Of a stretch of DNA of 50,767 nucleotides, positions 43,068 to 50,767 are shown one piece after another. The number at the start of each line of letters is the position of its first letter. Within the stretch, counting starts at the first letter, position 1. This DNA is from an uncultured Enterococcus sp. (GTDB taxonomy: Bacteria > Bacillota > Bacilli > Lactobacillales > Enterococcaceae): the NCBI RefSeq assembly GCF_913775425.1, contig NZ_CAJYIS010000054.1, positions 1-50,767 on the forward strand, read 5' to 3'. Below the pieces are notes generated by a model. The model was not told where the DNA came from and ran no database searches. It saw only the letters and a program-made list of their open reading frames with translations. Made by a program: the position numbers and the translations under genes.

Positions 43068-44120
43068 ATGAAGAAAAATAATCGGAAGAAGTGGATTGCA
43101 GCTGCAACTGCGCTCGCTGCAGTCGGAGTATTAGTCGGAACATTTGCTTGGTTTACAAGTAATGACCAAACAGTCAATAAATTTGAAGGTGGCGTAGCCG
43201 GAAATGACGTAGAAGTAGTCGAAACCTTTACACCGCCAACAGATTGGAAACCAGGACAAACGGTAGAGAAAAAGGTGGGTGTGTTAAATAGTGGAACATA
43301 TGATTCATTCACTCGCGTTTCTCTATCTGGAAAATTAACAAAATTAAAAGATCCTAATGGGAAATTAACAACTGATGTCAGTGTACTAAATAATAAAAAT
43401 GCAGACCAAGTGTATTTATATACGTATAGTGGATCTCTAAATGGATTTACTGAGATTCCTTCAACAAGCCTAAAATACACGACAAAAGATAGCAATGAAG
43501 TCACGACAATTAAAGACGGAGCTCCTTCATTTACTGTGGCTAGTGGTGCTTATGCAGGAACATACACTCTAAGAGTATTGGTGAATGCAGACGGACAATA
43601 TACTTCTTATTGGAATAATCCAGCTAATAATACCAAATATTATGCTAAAGTCGGATCTTACAGTAAAGATGGAAATACTGTAATATTGCAAACAAATCCA
43701 CAATTTGAATATTTAGATTTAACACCAGATACACCTGTTACCGTGGATTGGTTAAAAACTAAACCAACCGTTACCGTACAGGATGACGGCACGGCTACAG
43801 TAACATCAAATGCAGATGAAAATATTCAAATCCATTTTGTTAATTTATCGAAAACTCCTACTACAGGAAAATGGTTCTACAATGATGATGATGGCTATTT
43901 TTACTATGTTGGTAAATTAGCACCTCAAGAAACAACTGAATTATTGATTGATTCGGTTACGCTAAACCAAAATGCGGATAACAGCTATACTAAGGTCAAA
44001 TATGATTTAACAATCAATGCAGACGGTATCCAAGCGCGTAAAGGAGCTCCATCAAGTGATCAGTGGGTCAATGGAACGAATGATACCTTGCGTACTGCTT
44101 TAGAAGACTTAGCTAATTAA
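43068..44120 (+). CDS. SipW-dependent fibre protein 1 (TasA/BsaA-like)
   Basis: The start at 43068 has GGAGG upstream; the open frame extends further back only over sipW in another frame. The 350-residue precursor has a basic N-terminus, a hydrophobic core and the SipW-type junction GTFAWFTSNDQT at about residues 24-35. The beta-rich remainder contains WKPGQTVEKKVGVLNSG and FTRVSLSG, typical of TasA/camelysin/BsaA proteins that assemble into matrix fibres. Being the first and largest of three and next to the peptidase, it may be the major subunit. A hairpin follows that could raise its transcript level over downstream genes. Confidence 0.85.
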   Translation: MKKNNRKKWIAAATALAAVGVLVGTFAWFTSNDQTVNKFEGGVAGNDVEVVETFTPPTDWKPGQTVEKKVGVLNSGTYDSFTRVSLSGKLTKLKDPNGKLTTDVSVLNNKNADQVYLYTYSGSLNGFTEIPSTSLKYTTKDSNEVTTIKDGAPSFTVASGAYAGTYTLRVLVNADGQYTSYWNNPANNTKYYAKVGSYSKDGNTVILQTNPQFEYLDLTPDTPVTVDWLKTKPTVTVQDDGTATVTSNADENIQIHFVNLSKTPTTGKWFYNDDDGYFYYVGKLAPQETTELLIDSVTLNQNADNSYTKVKYDLTINADGIQARKGAPSSDQWVNGTNDTLRTALEDLAN

Positions 44121-44135
44121 TTAAAATTTAACTGG

Positions 44136-44174
44136 AAATAAAGCTAGTAGGCAGCAGCGTGCTAGCTTTATTTT
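44136..44174 (+). terminator. hairpin after fibre protein 1 (partial terminator or RNA stabiliser)
   Basis: AATAAAGCTAG pairs with CTAGCTTTATT around a loop of about 15 nt, followed by TTG. The T-run is short, so it is more likely to protect the upstream mRNA or stop only part of transcription. Confidence 0.55.
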
Positions 44175-44193
44175 GAAATAGGAGGAGGAGTGG

Positions 44194-44877
44194 ATGAGAA
44201 AAATCATTTTTTCATGTCTTCCGTTACTCTTTTTGACGAGTTGCTTTTTTATGCTATCGACAGCACGTGCGCAAGAATTACCTTCGAGTCTATTGATTGG
44301 AGACAATGAAGGCATCAAGGTACAAAATAATGGTGAATATTTCGTCAATGTGACTGATGTCATGCCTGGAAAAAGCTGGTATAAAAAACTAACGATTCAA
44401 AATACTGAAAAAGATGTACCGTATTCACTGACTTTACAGATCTCGCCAGCGAAAGTATCGGGAATTTTAGATCTATCAAAAGCGATCCAAATGAAATTGA
44501 CCTATGAAGGGGAAGTCGTTTACGAAGGGCCTGCTTCAGGAATCAATGATACGCAAAATTTACAACAAAATCCTTTGTCGCTCGGGACATTTGCCTCAGG
44601 AGATAAACGGATCTTTGAAGTCGAGTATTCGCTGTCGGAAAAGTATACGAGTAAAGATTTTGAAGTCAAAAATACGATGGAAAATGTTTGGACGTTTTCT
44701 GCCATTAAAAAGAAATCTTCACTACCAAGTACAGGTGGAAATACGAATAAACCGTTTGGGAATCTACCGATGACCAACGAACAACTAAAAAGTGGCATGG
44801 TGATCGGTTTATTGTTATTAGGTCTTTGGGCGATTTTATTAATTCTTCGCAAACGTACTCAACAAAGAAAGGTGTGA
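44194..44877 (+). CDS. Wall-anchored companion of the fibre locus, LPMTN sorting signal
   Basis: A 227-residue precursor. Its classical signal peptide ends at ARA-QE (a lipobox-like LTSC is also present, so lipidation is not excluded). One beta-sandwich domain of about 140 residues includes VTDVMPGKSWYKKLTIQN. The C-terminus has two candidate sorting motifs: LPSTGG about 20 residues before the helix and PFGNLPMTNEQ next to it, followed by a helix and an RKR tail. Position favours LPMTN as the real site. It probably tethers the SipW fibre to the wall, the role TapA plays in Bacillus, though the sequence is unrelated to TapA as far as I can see. Confidence 0.75.
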   Translation: MRKIIFSCLPLLFLTSCFFMLSTARAQELPSSLLIGDNEGIKVQNNGEYFVNVTDVMPGKSWYKKLTIQNTEKDVPYSLTLQISPAKVSGILDLSKAIQMKLTYEGEVVYEGPASGINDTQNLQQNPLSLGTFASGDKRIFEVEYSLSEKYTSKDFEVKNTMENVWTFSAIKKKSSLPSTGGNTNKPFGNLPMTNEQLKSGMVIGLLLLGLWAILLILRKRTQQRKV

Positions 44878-44880
44878 GAA

Positions 44881-45747
44881 ATGATGAAAGATAAACTAGT
44901 TCAGTCAATCAAGCGTTATCCAAAAGTCGTTCTCCTCCTTTTTTTATTAGTTATTAGTGCGAGTAGCTTTACCGTTGGAACGTATGCGTGGTATGTCTCG
45001 TCAGATCAAACGGAAAACAAATTTCAAGGTACCGTTTTTCAATCACAAATTGCAGAAGTCTTCGCACCCGTGGTGGACTGGCAACCCAATCAAACCAAAC
45101 CAAAACAAGTTTCGGTTCAAAATGCAGGAGAAATGCCTTCATTTGTACGATTATCACTTTATGAATTTTTAATTGATTTTAAAATCAACTACGAAGATCA
45201 GTCTGGCAATGCGAATTTAGAACAACTTAAAGGGCCTACTGCGAATCCCATCGATGAAAAAAATACCGATACATGGGTCAAACAACATTCATATTTAGCT
45301 AATGATGGTAATTACTACTTAGCCAATCATGCTTGGATTCCTTCGACTGATCCTAGTAAACAACAAATGTTTACTTATAATCCAGATCGAACGTTAGACC
45401 GTAATGAATTTGCTTATAGTAGTCAAACGTATCAACAGTTAAAATATTTTCAACTTAATTTTACTAACAATCTAATGACAACTGTGCAAGCAAACACGCA
45501 AAATGGTTACTGGTTATATGAAAAAGGTTATTTTTATTATTCAAAACCTTTACAACCTGGAGAAACAACAAGTGATTTATTAGAAAGTGTTAGGTTAGCA
45601 TACAACTTTCCAAACAAGTATAAAAATGCGCTCTACACGATCAAAGTATTTATGGATGCACATGATCCAACCGATTCTATCTACGCTAACTGGGGGATCT
45701 CAACAGATAGTGAAGCCGGAAAATTAATCAAAGCACAATTAAATTAG
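44881..45747 (+). CDS. SipW-dependent fibre protein 2 (TasA/BsaA-like)
   Basis: A 288-residue precursor with the SipW-type junction GTYAWYVSSDQTENKF at about residues 33-48, almost the same as in fibre protein 1. WQPNQTKPKQVSVQNAGEMPS and FVRLSLYEF parallel the equivalent region there. The C-terminal half has YWLYEKGYFYYSKPLQPGET, similar to WFYNDDDGYFYYVGKLAPQE in protein 1, so the two are paralogues. An ATG at 44884 is an alternative start. It is likely a second fibre subunit. Confidence 0.82.
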   Translation: MMKDKLVQSIKRYPKVVLLLFLLVISASSFTVGTYAWYVSSDQTENKFQGTVFQSQIAEVFAPVVDWQPNQTKPKQVSVQNAGEMPSFVRLSLYEFLIDFKINYEDQSGNANLEQLKGPTANPIDEKNTDTWVKQHSYLANDGNYYLANHAWIPSTDPSKQQMFTYNPDRTLDRNEFAYSSQTYQQLKYFQLNFTNNLMTTVQANTQNGYWLYEKGYFYYSKPLQPGETTSDLLESVRLAYNFPNKYKNALYTIKVFMDAHDPTDSIYANWGISTDSEAGKLIKAQLN

Positions 45748-45760
45748 GAGGGAATAGAAG

Positions 45761-46384
45761 ATGAAGTTACATAATCAAAAAAACAAAATGATCCTCATCG
45801 CAAGTTCCCTCTTTATTTTATTGATGGGCATTGGGATTTTCGGTGGATACACATACGCTTCATTTACCGATAAAGACAGCAGAGATAACGGTTTTGTTGC
45901 TACTGGGTTAAAGGGAACGATTAAAGAAGATTTTCCTAAGCCTGGAACAGTAGAACCAGGAAAAACCTATACTAAAGAAGTGACGATCAAAAATGAAGAA
46001 CACGCACCATTTTTTGTACGCATTTTAGTATTACCAGAAATGACCTCACAAGACGGGATTCTTTTACCAGCAAATATCGGGCAAGAATTAGTCATGGATA
46101 TAGGAAATGATTGGCAATTAGGCGAAGATGGATTCTATTATTATAAAAAAGTAGTCGATTATAATGAAACAACAACACCATTATTTACGAAAGTCAAAAT
46201 TCCAACGAGTTTAGCAGATACCTATAACAATGCGAACTTAACGATCAATGTTAAGAGTGAAACGGTCTCAGCAGCAGGGATTAATTACCGCGATGCATAT
46301 TTTCATGGTGTGACACCGACTGAAACAGACTTAAAAGCGTTAGATACTCTATACAACTCACTTTCGATCAAAGGAGGAAACTAA
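45761..46384 (+). CDS. SipW-dependent fibre protein 3 (TasA/BsaA-like)
   Basis: A 207-residue precursor with the junction GGYTYASFTDKDSRDNGF at about residues 28-45. A compact beta domain follows with VEPGKTYTKEVTIKNEEHAP, FFVRILVLPEM and GFYYYKKVVDYNETT, the family pattern in short form. It is the smallest of the three and could be an initiator or cap. AGGAGGG precedes the start, 13 bp after protein 2. The stop is 2 bp before the next start codon. Confidence 0.82.
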   Translation: MKLHNQKNKMILIASSLFILLMGIGIFGGYTYASFTDKDSRDNGFVATGLKGTIKEDFPKPGTVEPGKTYTKEVTIKNEEHAPFFVRILVLPEMTSQDGILLPANIGQELVMDIGNDWQLGEDGFYYYKKVVDYNETTTPLFTKVKIPTSLADTYNNANLTINVKSETVSAAGINYRDAYFHGVTPTETDLKALDTLYNSLSIKGGN

Positions 46385-46386
46385 TC

Positions 46387-49300
46387 ATGCACTTATTCAA
46401 AAAAACACTTAAATCATTGTTTCTTCTTTTGATCTTGATGGGGGTTGGATTAGGGGTAAAAGGTGCGACGATTCAAGCGGTCGATGAATCAGCAAGTCGT
46501 GGATTAAATGCAGATGGCTTATATGAATATACAGATAAAGAGTTAGGCGTAGGCTTTACAAATTGGCAAAATGATGGAACGATAAGTTTTGAGCAAGAAT
46601 TTTTGAATCTCGATAAAAAGGGAAAACCTGCTTCTAAACAAATCTTGACGTCTATAGTAGGTCGTAAAAATTTGTATCAACAGATTAATACAATTACAAT
46701 AAGATCGCTATCAAAAGACACAGTTCCTTATTACAGTAATAGTTTTAATGCGATTGCTGTCAAAGGAGCGGAAGACCCTACACTTTATGCGCAAAGCTCA
46801 AGATATAAAAACAGCGTGCTTTTATCAAACAGTGGAACTGGTTTTTTCTACGATGTGCCGTTTGATACGAATACTTCAGCAATTCCAGGAAATAAAGGCA
46901 TAAACGCGGGTCCGTCAATAACCGTTTTTCCAAATTATGCAACAGATAAACAATCATCATTTAATATCTATTTAAACCCAAATCAATCGGCTGTTCCAAG
47001 TCTTCCTGCAATAGGAGGAGCCTCTAATTTACAGTCGGTTTATTTTTCACAAGACAGTCCACAAAATAAAACTATTACAGCAACAATGAAAGTCAATTTG
47101 TACTATCTGGCTGCTAACTCAGGAACAGAAAATACATTAGGTTCTATTGGGTACACGGGGAATCCTTCAGTCGCTGTTCCCCAAATGACCAAAATTCTCT
47201 ACCGTGATGTGAATAATCCAAAACAAGATATTAGTCCAAGCAAAACTCTAGGACAACGAAAAGAAGCGGGTGGTACGGATACCGGGATGTATATGGAGCC
47301 ACTTAGTGCATCGAGTATCCCCATTTCTGGGTACACGTATAAAAATTATCAAGTATTACTTGGTAGAGGAGATAAAAACGATGTTTATACTTCAGAAACT
47401 AGGGCTGTTTCTGCCGATACCACATGGGAAGGTGCTCAAAATACTAGTGGTAAAGCGCATCGCTATATTATTTTTTATTACGAAAAAAAACCTGATACAG
47501 GAACTATAAAAAAAAGCAATGATAAAAAAGATACTGGTGTGGTAGTCAATTCGAGTACACCAGACAATATCGTGACCTATACGTTAAATGTTACCAATAC
47601 TTCTGATCATGATGTCAAAGGATTTGAAATGCAAGATACCTTGCCAAGTGGAATGTCAAATATCACTAACAGTTTGAGCGGAAGCCCAAGTAACGTTCAA
47701 TTAAATGGGACAGCATTATCTGCCACAAGTAGCACGAGTAATGACTACTATAGTTATAGTGCTACGAATAATACTTTAAGCGTCAAACTAAATAAAACGG
47801 CAATCAAACCTCAAGAAACCGTAAAAATTACGTATCAATTAAAAGTAAAAACGGGCACAGTGGGAGAACAGAAAAAAAATACAGTTATTTTAAAGAGTTC
47901 TACTGGTGAAACTTTAGACAAAGCAGGCTCTACTTTTAGCATTAACGAACCACCTAGTGGAATACTTACGAAAACCAATACGGCAGCAAGTGCATTGATT
48001 TTAAATCAACCGGTCACTTATACATTAAATGCGACCAATACCACAAGTGCCACGACTTTTAATAACGCAAAATTGGTCGATGTATTGCCAAATAATTTAG
48101 CAAGCCCAACCAATATTAAATTAAATGGCATAGCACTGAAAACAACAGGTGATAATTATTATGAACTAAGTGGACAGAAACTTACGGTCCATTTTAAAAC
48201 AATAGCACCTAAACAAGTGATGAAGGTGACGTACGATACTTATCCAACAGCTGTCGTGTCACCGTTAGTCAATAATGCGGACTTTTTACTTTCAGACGAC
48301 ACCTCACTAGCGAAAGCCAAGTCAACGGTCAATGTCGTCGATACAAAAGGAAGCGTGACGAAAGTAAATGATGCGACCGCACCGATTTTAGCCAATAGTA
48401 TGGTGAATTACACGATCACCGCGACTAATGAATCGACGGTGGCTTTGAGTAAGTTCAAATTAGTCGATACATTACCTAGTGGTGTTGCTTTGACTAAAGA
48501 CTCAACCATCAGTGTTGCTGGAACTAAGATCAGTTCAAAAGCAGATCTTGAAAATAGTGGTGGGAATGTTGCTACAAGTGATTATTATGAGTGGAATAGC
48601 ACCAGTCAGATACTCACGGTTTATTTCAATAAAACGACGCTTAATCCAAATGCCAATGTAAAAGTCGTGTATTCAGCGCAAGCTTCCAAACCAGGAACGC
48701 ACACGAATACTGTTGAATTTAAGGATCCTAATAATAAAACTTTAGGAAATGCTTCGTCAGAGATTCAGGTATATCAGGCATCATTGACAAAAACAAATGA
48801 TAAAGCCAAAACCGGTGCTATTGTTGGACAAACGGTAACATACACATTGACCGCAAATAATTTAGCCTCTTCTGCTGGTGATATTAAAGGATCATTCATT
48901 TATGATGATCTGCCAACGGGAATGGGAGTGCCGCAAAATGTCTATCTACAAGTCATTCCGAGTGGAACAAGCCCTTCAGATAATGCTAAAGTAAAACTTC
49001 CAAATACTGGTGGATCTACGACAAACTATTATACTTTGGATAATAATAAAACAAGATTGACGATCCATTTTAATGGCACGACATTTAAACCTGGAGATCA
49101 AGCGGTTATCACTTACGAAAGTGTAGTTACTGCGGGGAATACGGGAGATACAAAGAAAAACAGTGCTGATTGGCGTAATTCTAAATCAACATCGATGGCT
49201 AAAGCCGATTCCACTTTTCCGATTGTCGCTGAAGCATTTAAAGCAAGTTTAACTAAAACGAACGACAAAGCAACATCTGGAACGGTACGTGGTCAAGATG

Positions 49301-50767
49301 TTACCTATACGTTGAGCGTAAAAAATGATATGACCTACACCAATTTAGAAGATGCGTACGTTCAAGATACATTCCCAACAGACATGTCAAAACCAAAACA
49401 AGTGACGGTAAATAACGTGTTGATCAGTCAAAAAAATGCCCAAGATCAAACGTTAAACTATAACTACTATACGTGGGATAGTGGGATTTTAACGGTTTAT
49501 CTACAAGGCGCGAGTATTGCGCCTGGAAAAACGGCTGAAATCAAATACACGACGACACTAGCTAGTTTAAGTACAACGTCTTCTGATGCAGAAAAACAAG
49601 CCGTGAAAAAAGAAAATACAGCAAAACTGTTTAGCGTAAAAAAAGATGAGCTAGAGACTGCAAAATCTGAGTTTCCGATCATCAAAGGCGAATTGACCAA
49701 AACCAATGATCAACCAGTGGGGGTAGTCAAAGTTACCCAGAAAAAAGGTGAGAGTGACGCTGCTTATCAAACTAGAGTGAAAAATGATACGATTGAGTAT
49801 ACGTTGAAATTTAAAAATACCTCTTTGATTAATTTAAGTAATACATATATCAAAGATAAGTTACCTGAAGGATTAAGTGAACCTAAAACAATTCTTTTAA
49901 ATGGTAAAGTACTCGCTAATGGTGATACAGCGAAACTCGAAAATGGCTATTTGATTATCAATTTAAATTATACGGTACTTCAACCTAATGTCGAGCAAAC
50001 ACTTACTTATAAAGCTTATGTGACGTCTGATGAAGTGCAATCGCCATTTGTAAATACGGCAGAATTATTTACACAAGACAATCATTCCCTAGCTAATTCA
50101 GAGTCAACAGTAAACTTATTCAAAGGGAGTATTGTCAAAGAAAATAATAAACCCAATGGAGCCTTTACAGGCGATGTAGTGCATTACACGATCGATGCAA
50201 AAAATGCTGAGAATTCGTCTATTTTAGAAAATTCTTATATTAAAGATAAGTTGCCGACCGGAATGTCTACGCCAACCAATATTATGATGAATGGTAAAGC
50301 ATTAGTTGAATTTGACAAAGATACTTCAAATACTGAAAATCGTAACAACACCGATACGTATGAATTCGATACGAAAAACAATATTTTGATTATCCATATC
50401 AATGGTAGTGATATTGCACCAGGTGAAACTGTTAAGATCGAGTATGACAGTACGATTACAGCAATAAATAGCGGCGAAGTACAAAAGGTAAATACAGCCA
50501 CGTTTTATAAACGGGGTAGCCGTGATGCAAATAATAAGTGGGTCGATCACGAGCTAGATACTGACAATTCGACCGTTAAACTCGTAAAACCAACTAAAAC
50601 GGTCAAACTCAATATCAAACAAGAGTATTTTACCACTTCACAAAATAATCGTTTAGTCTATCCAAAAACAGGTTATTTTAACTTAAAGAATCTATCGACG
50701 GCAAGTAATCAAGTCGTTGAAAGTTATTCTGTGACAAGCAAATCTTACGCAATCGACAGTCCGGATG
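46387..50767 (+). CDS. Giant DUF11-repeat surface protein, 3' end beyond the window
   Basis: The frame is open from the ATG at 46387 (RBS AAAGGAGG, 7 nt) to the window edge, giving at least 1460 residues. A signal peptide is followed by about 340 residues I do not recognise, then at least seven tandem repeats of 130-155 residues. These start near residues 371, 525, 655, 797, 953, 1100 and 1246. Each begins with (L/S)TKxND, continues with VTYTL and contains DTLPSGM and an LTVxF segment, the DUF11 (conserved repeat) pattern. Such stalks are beta-rich and often stabilised by Lys-Asn bonds. The C-terminal anchor would lie outside. As last visible gene of the sipW operon it may be a long adhesin or fibre partner. 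Confidence 0.85.
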   Translation, partial: MHLFKKTLKSLFLLLILMGVGLGVKGATIQAVDESASRGLNADGLYEYTDKELGVGFTNWQNDGTISFEQEFLNLDKKGKPASKQILTSIVGRKNLYQQINTITIRSLSKDTVPYYSNSFNAIAVKGAEDPTLYAQSSRYKNSVLLSNSGTGFFYDVPFDTNTSAIPGNKGINAGPSITVFPNYATDKQSSFNIYLNPNQSAVPSLPAIGGASNLQSVYFSQDSPQNKTITATMKVNLYYLAANSGTENTLGSIGYTGNPSVAVPQMTKILYRDVNNPKQDISPSKTLGQRKEAGGTDTGMYMEPLSASSIPISGYTYKNYQVLLGRGDKNDVYTSETRAVSADTTWEGAQNTSGKAHRYIIFYYEKKPDTGTIKKSNDKKDTGVVVNSSTPDNIVTYTLNVTNTSDHDVKGFEMQDTLPSGMSNITNSLSGSPSNVQLNGTALSATSSTSNDYYSYSATNNTLSVKLNKTAIKPQETVKITYQLKVKTGTVGEQKKNTVILKSSTGETLDKAGSTFSINEPPSGILTKTNTAASALILNQPVTYTLNATNTTSATTFNNAKLVDVLPNNLASPTNIKLNGIALKTTGDNYYELSGQKLTVHFKTIAPKQVMKVTYDTYPTAVVSPLVNNADFLLSDDTSLAKAKSTVNVVDTKGSVTKVNDATAPILANSMVNYTITATNESTVALSKFKLVDTLPSGVALTKDSTISVAGTKISSKADLENSGGNVATSDYYEWNSTSQILTVYFNKTTLNPNANVKVVYSAQASKPGTHTNTVEFKDPNNKTLGNASSEIQVYQASLTKTNDKAKTGAIVGQTVTYTLTANNLASSAGDIKGSFIYDDLPTGMGVPQNVYLQVIPSGTSPSDNAKVKLPNTGGSTTNYYTLDNNKTRLTIHFNGTTFKPGDQAVITYESVVTAGNTGDTKKNSADWRNSKSTSMAKADSTFPIVAEAFKASLTKTNDKATSGTVRGQDVTYTLSVKNDMTYTNLEDAYVQDTFPTDMSKPKQVTVNNVLISQKNAQDQTLNYNYYTWDSGILTVYLQGASIAPGKTAEIKYTTTLASLSTTSSDAEKQAVKKENTAKLFSVKKDELETAKSEFPIIKGELTKTNDQPVGVVKVTQKKGESDAAYQTRVKNDTIEYTLKFKNTSLINLSNTYIKDKLPEGLSEPKTILLNGKVLANGDTAKLENGYLIINLNYTVLQPNVEQTLTYKAYVTSDEVQSPFVNTAELFTQDNHSLANSESTVNLFKGSIVKENNKPNGAFTGDVVHYTIDAKNAENSSILENSYIKDKLPTGMSTPTNIMMNGKALVEFDKDTSNTENRNNTDTYEFDTKNNILIIHINGSDIAPGETVKIEYDSTITAINSGEVQKVNTATFYKRGSRDANNKWVDHELDTDNSTVKLVKPTKTVKLNIKQEYFTTSQNNRLVYPKTGYFNLKNLSTASNQVVESYSVTSKSYAIDSPD

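Overview
The window looks like chromosomal DNA of a low-GC Gram-positive coccus, most likely a pigmented Enterococcus. The evidence is LPXTG-type surface proteins with Cna_B repeats, a class C sortase pilus operon, crtN/crtM C30 carotenoid genes, ECF transporters and AT-rich intergenic DNA with strong T-tract terminators. The genus is inferred from gene content; no rRNA or tRNA marker is present. I see no transposase, phage gene, CRISPR array or tRNA.

Layout. (1) 1-4.6 kb: the end of a FetB-type permease, a three-gene ECF transporter and a secreted Ser-rich protein. (2) 4.6-8.2 kb: an M-box (Mg2+) riboswitch followed by two SEDS cell-wall polymerases and an LCP ligase. (3) 8.2-14.8 kb: an Ntn amide hydrolase; a minus-strand flavin electron-transfer set (FMN-binding protein, ApbE, ferric-reductase-like protein) whose first gene is frameshifted by a 23-bp tandem duplication; a divergent two-component system; a DUF2798 membrane protein. 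(4) 15.1-22.6 kb: two paralogous thioester adhesins and a CotH-kinase lipoprotein. (5) 22.6-24.1 kb, minus strand: DegV and DUF1836 genes. (6) 24.6-28.5 kb: two pilins and a class C sortase. (7) 28.9-42.2 kb: photolyase, then a membrane-lipid and pigment island with two copies of an FtsX-type ABC exporter, two TetR regulators, DUF2871, DUF2177 and DUF1295 membrane proteins, a DhaL-DegV fusion, crtN, crtM and an alpha/beta hydrolase. (8) 42.4 kb to the end: a SipW signal peptidase with three TasA/BsaA-like fibre proteins, a sortase-anchored companion and a giant DUF11-repeat protein that runs off the window.

How it works together. About half the window builds or decorates the cell surface: wall polymerases under Mg2+ control, adhesins with covalent thioester chemistry, a sortase-built pilus and a SipW-dependent fibre system. 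The least familiar items are the M-box in front of SEDS genes, the SipW/TasA-like locus with its own wall-anchored member and DUF11 giant, the FPSTN/LPMTN sorting signals shared by the pilus and fibre loci, and the carotenoid genes cotranscribed with one of two duplicated ABC exporters. Start codons were chosen by ribosome-binding-site spacing; domain names come from reading motifs, not from database searches.
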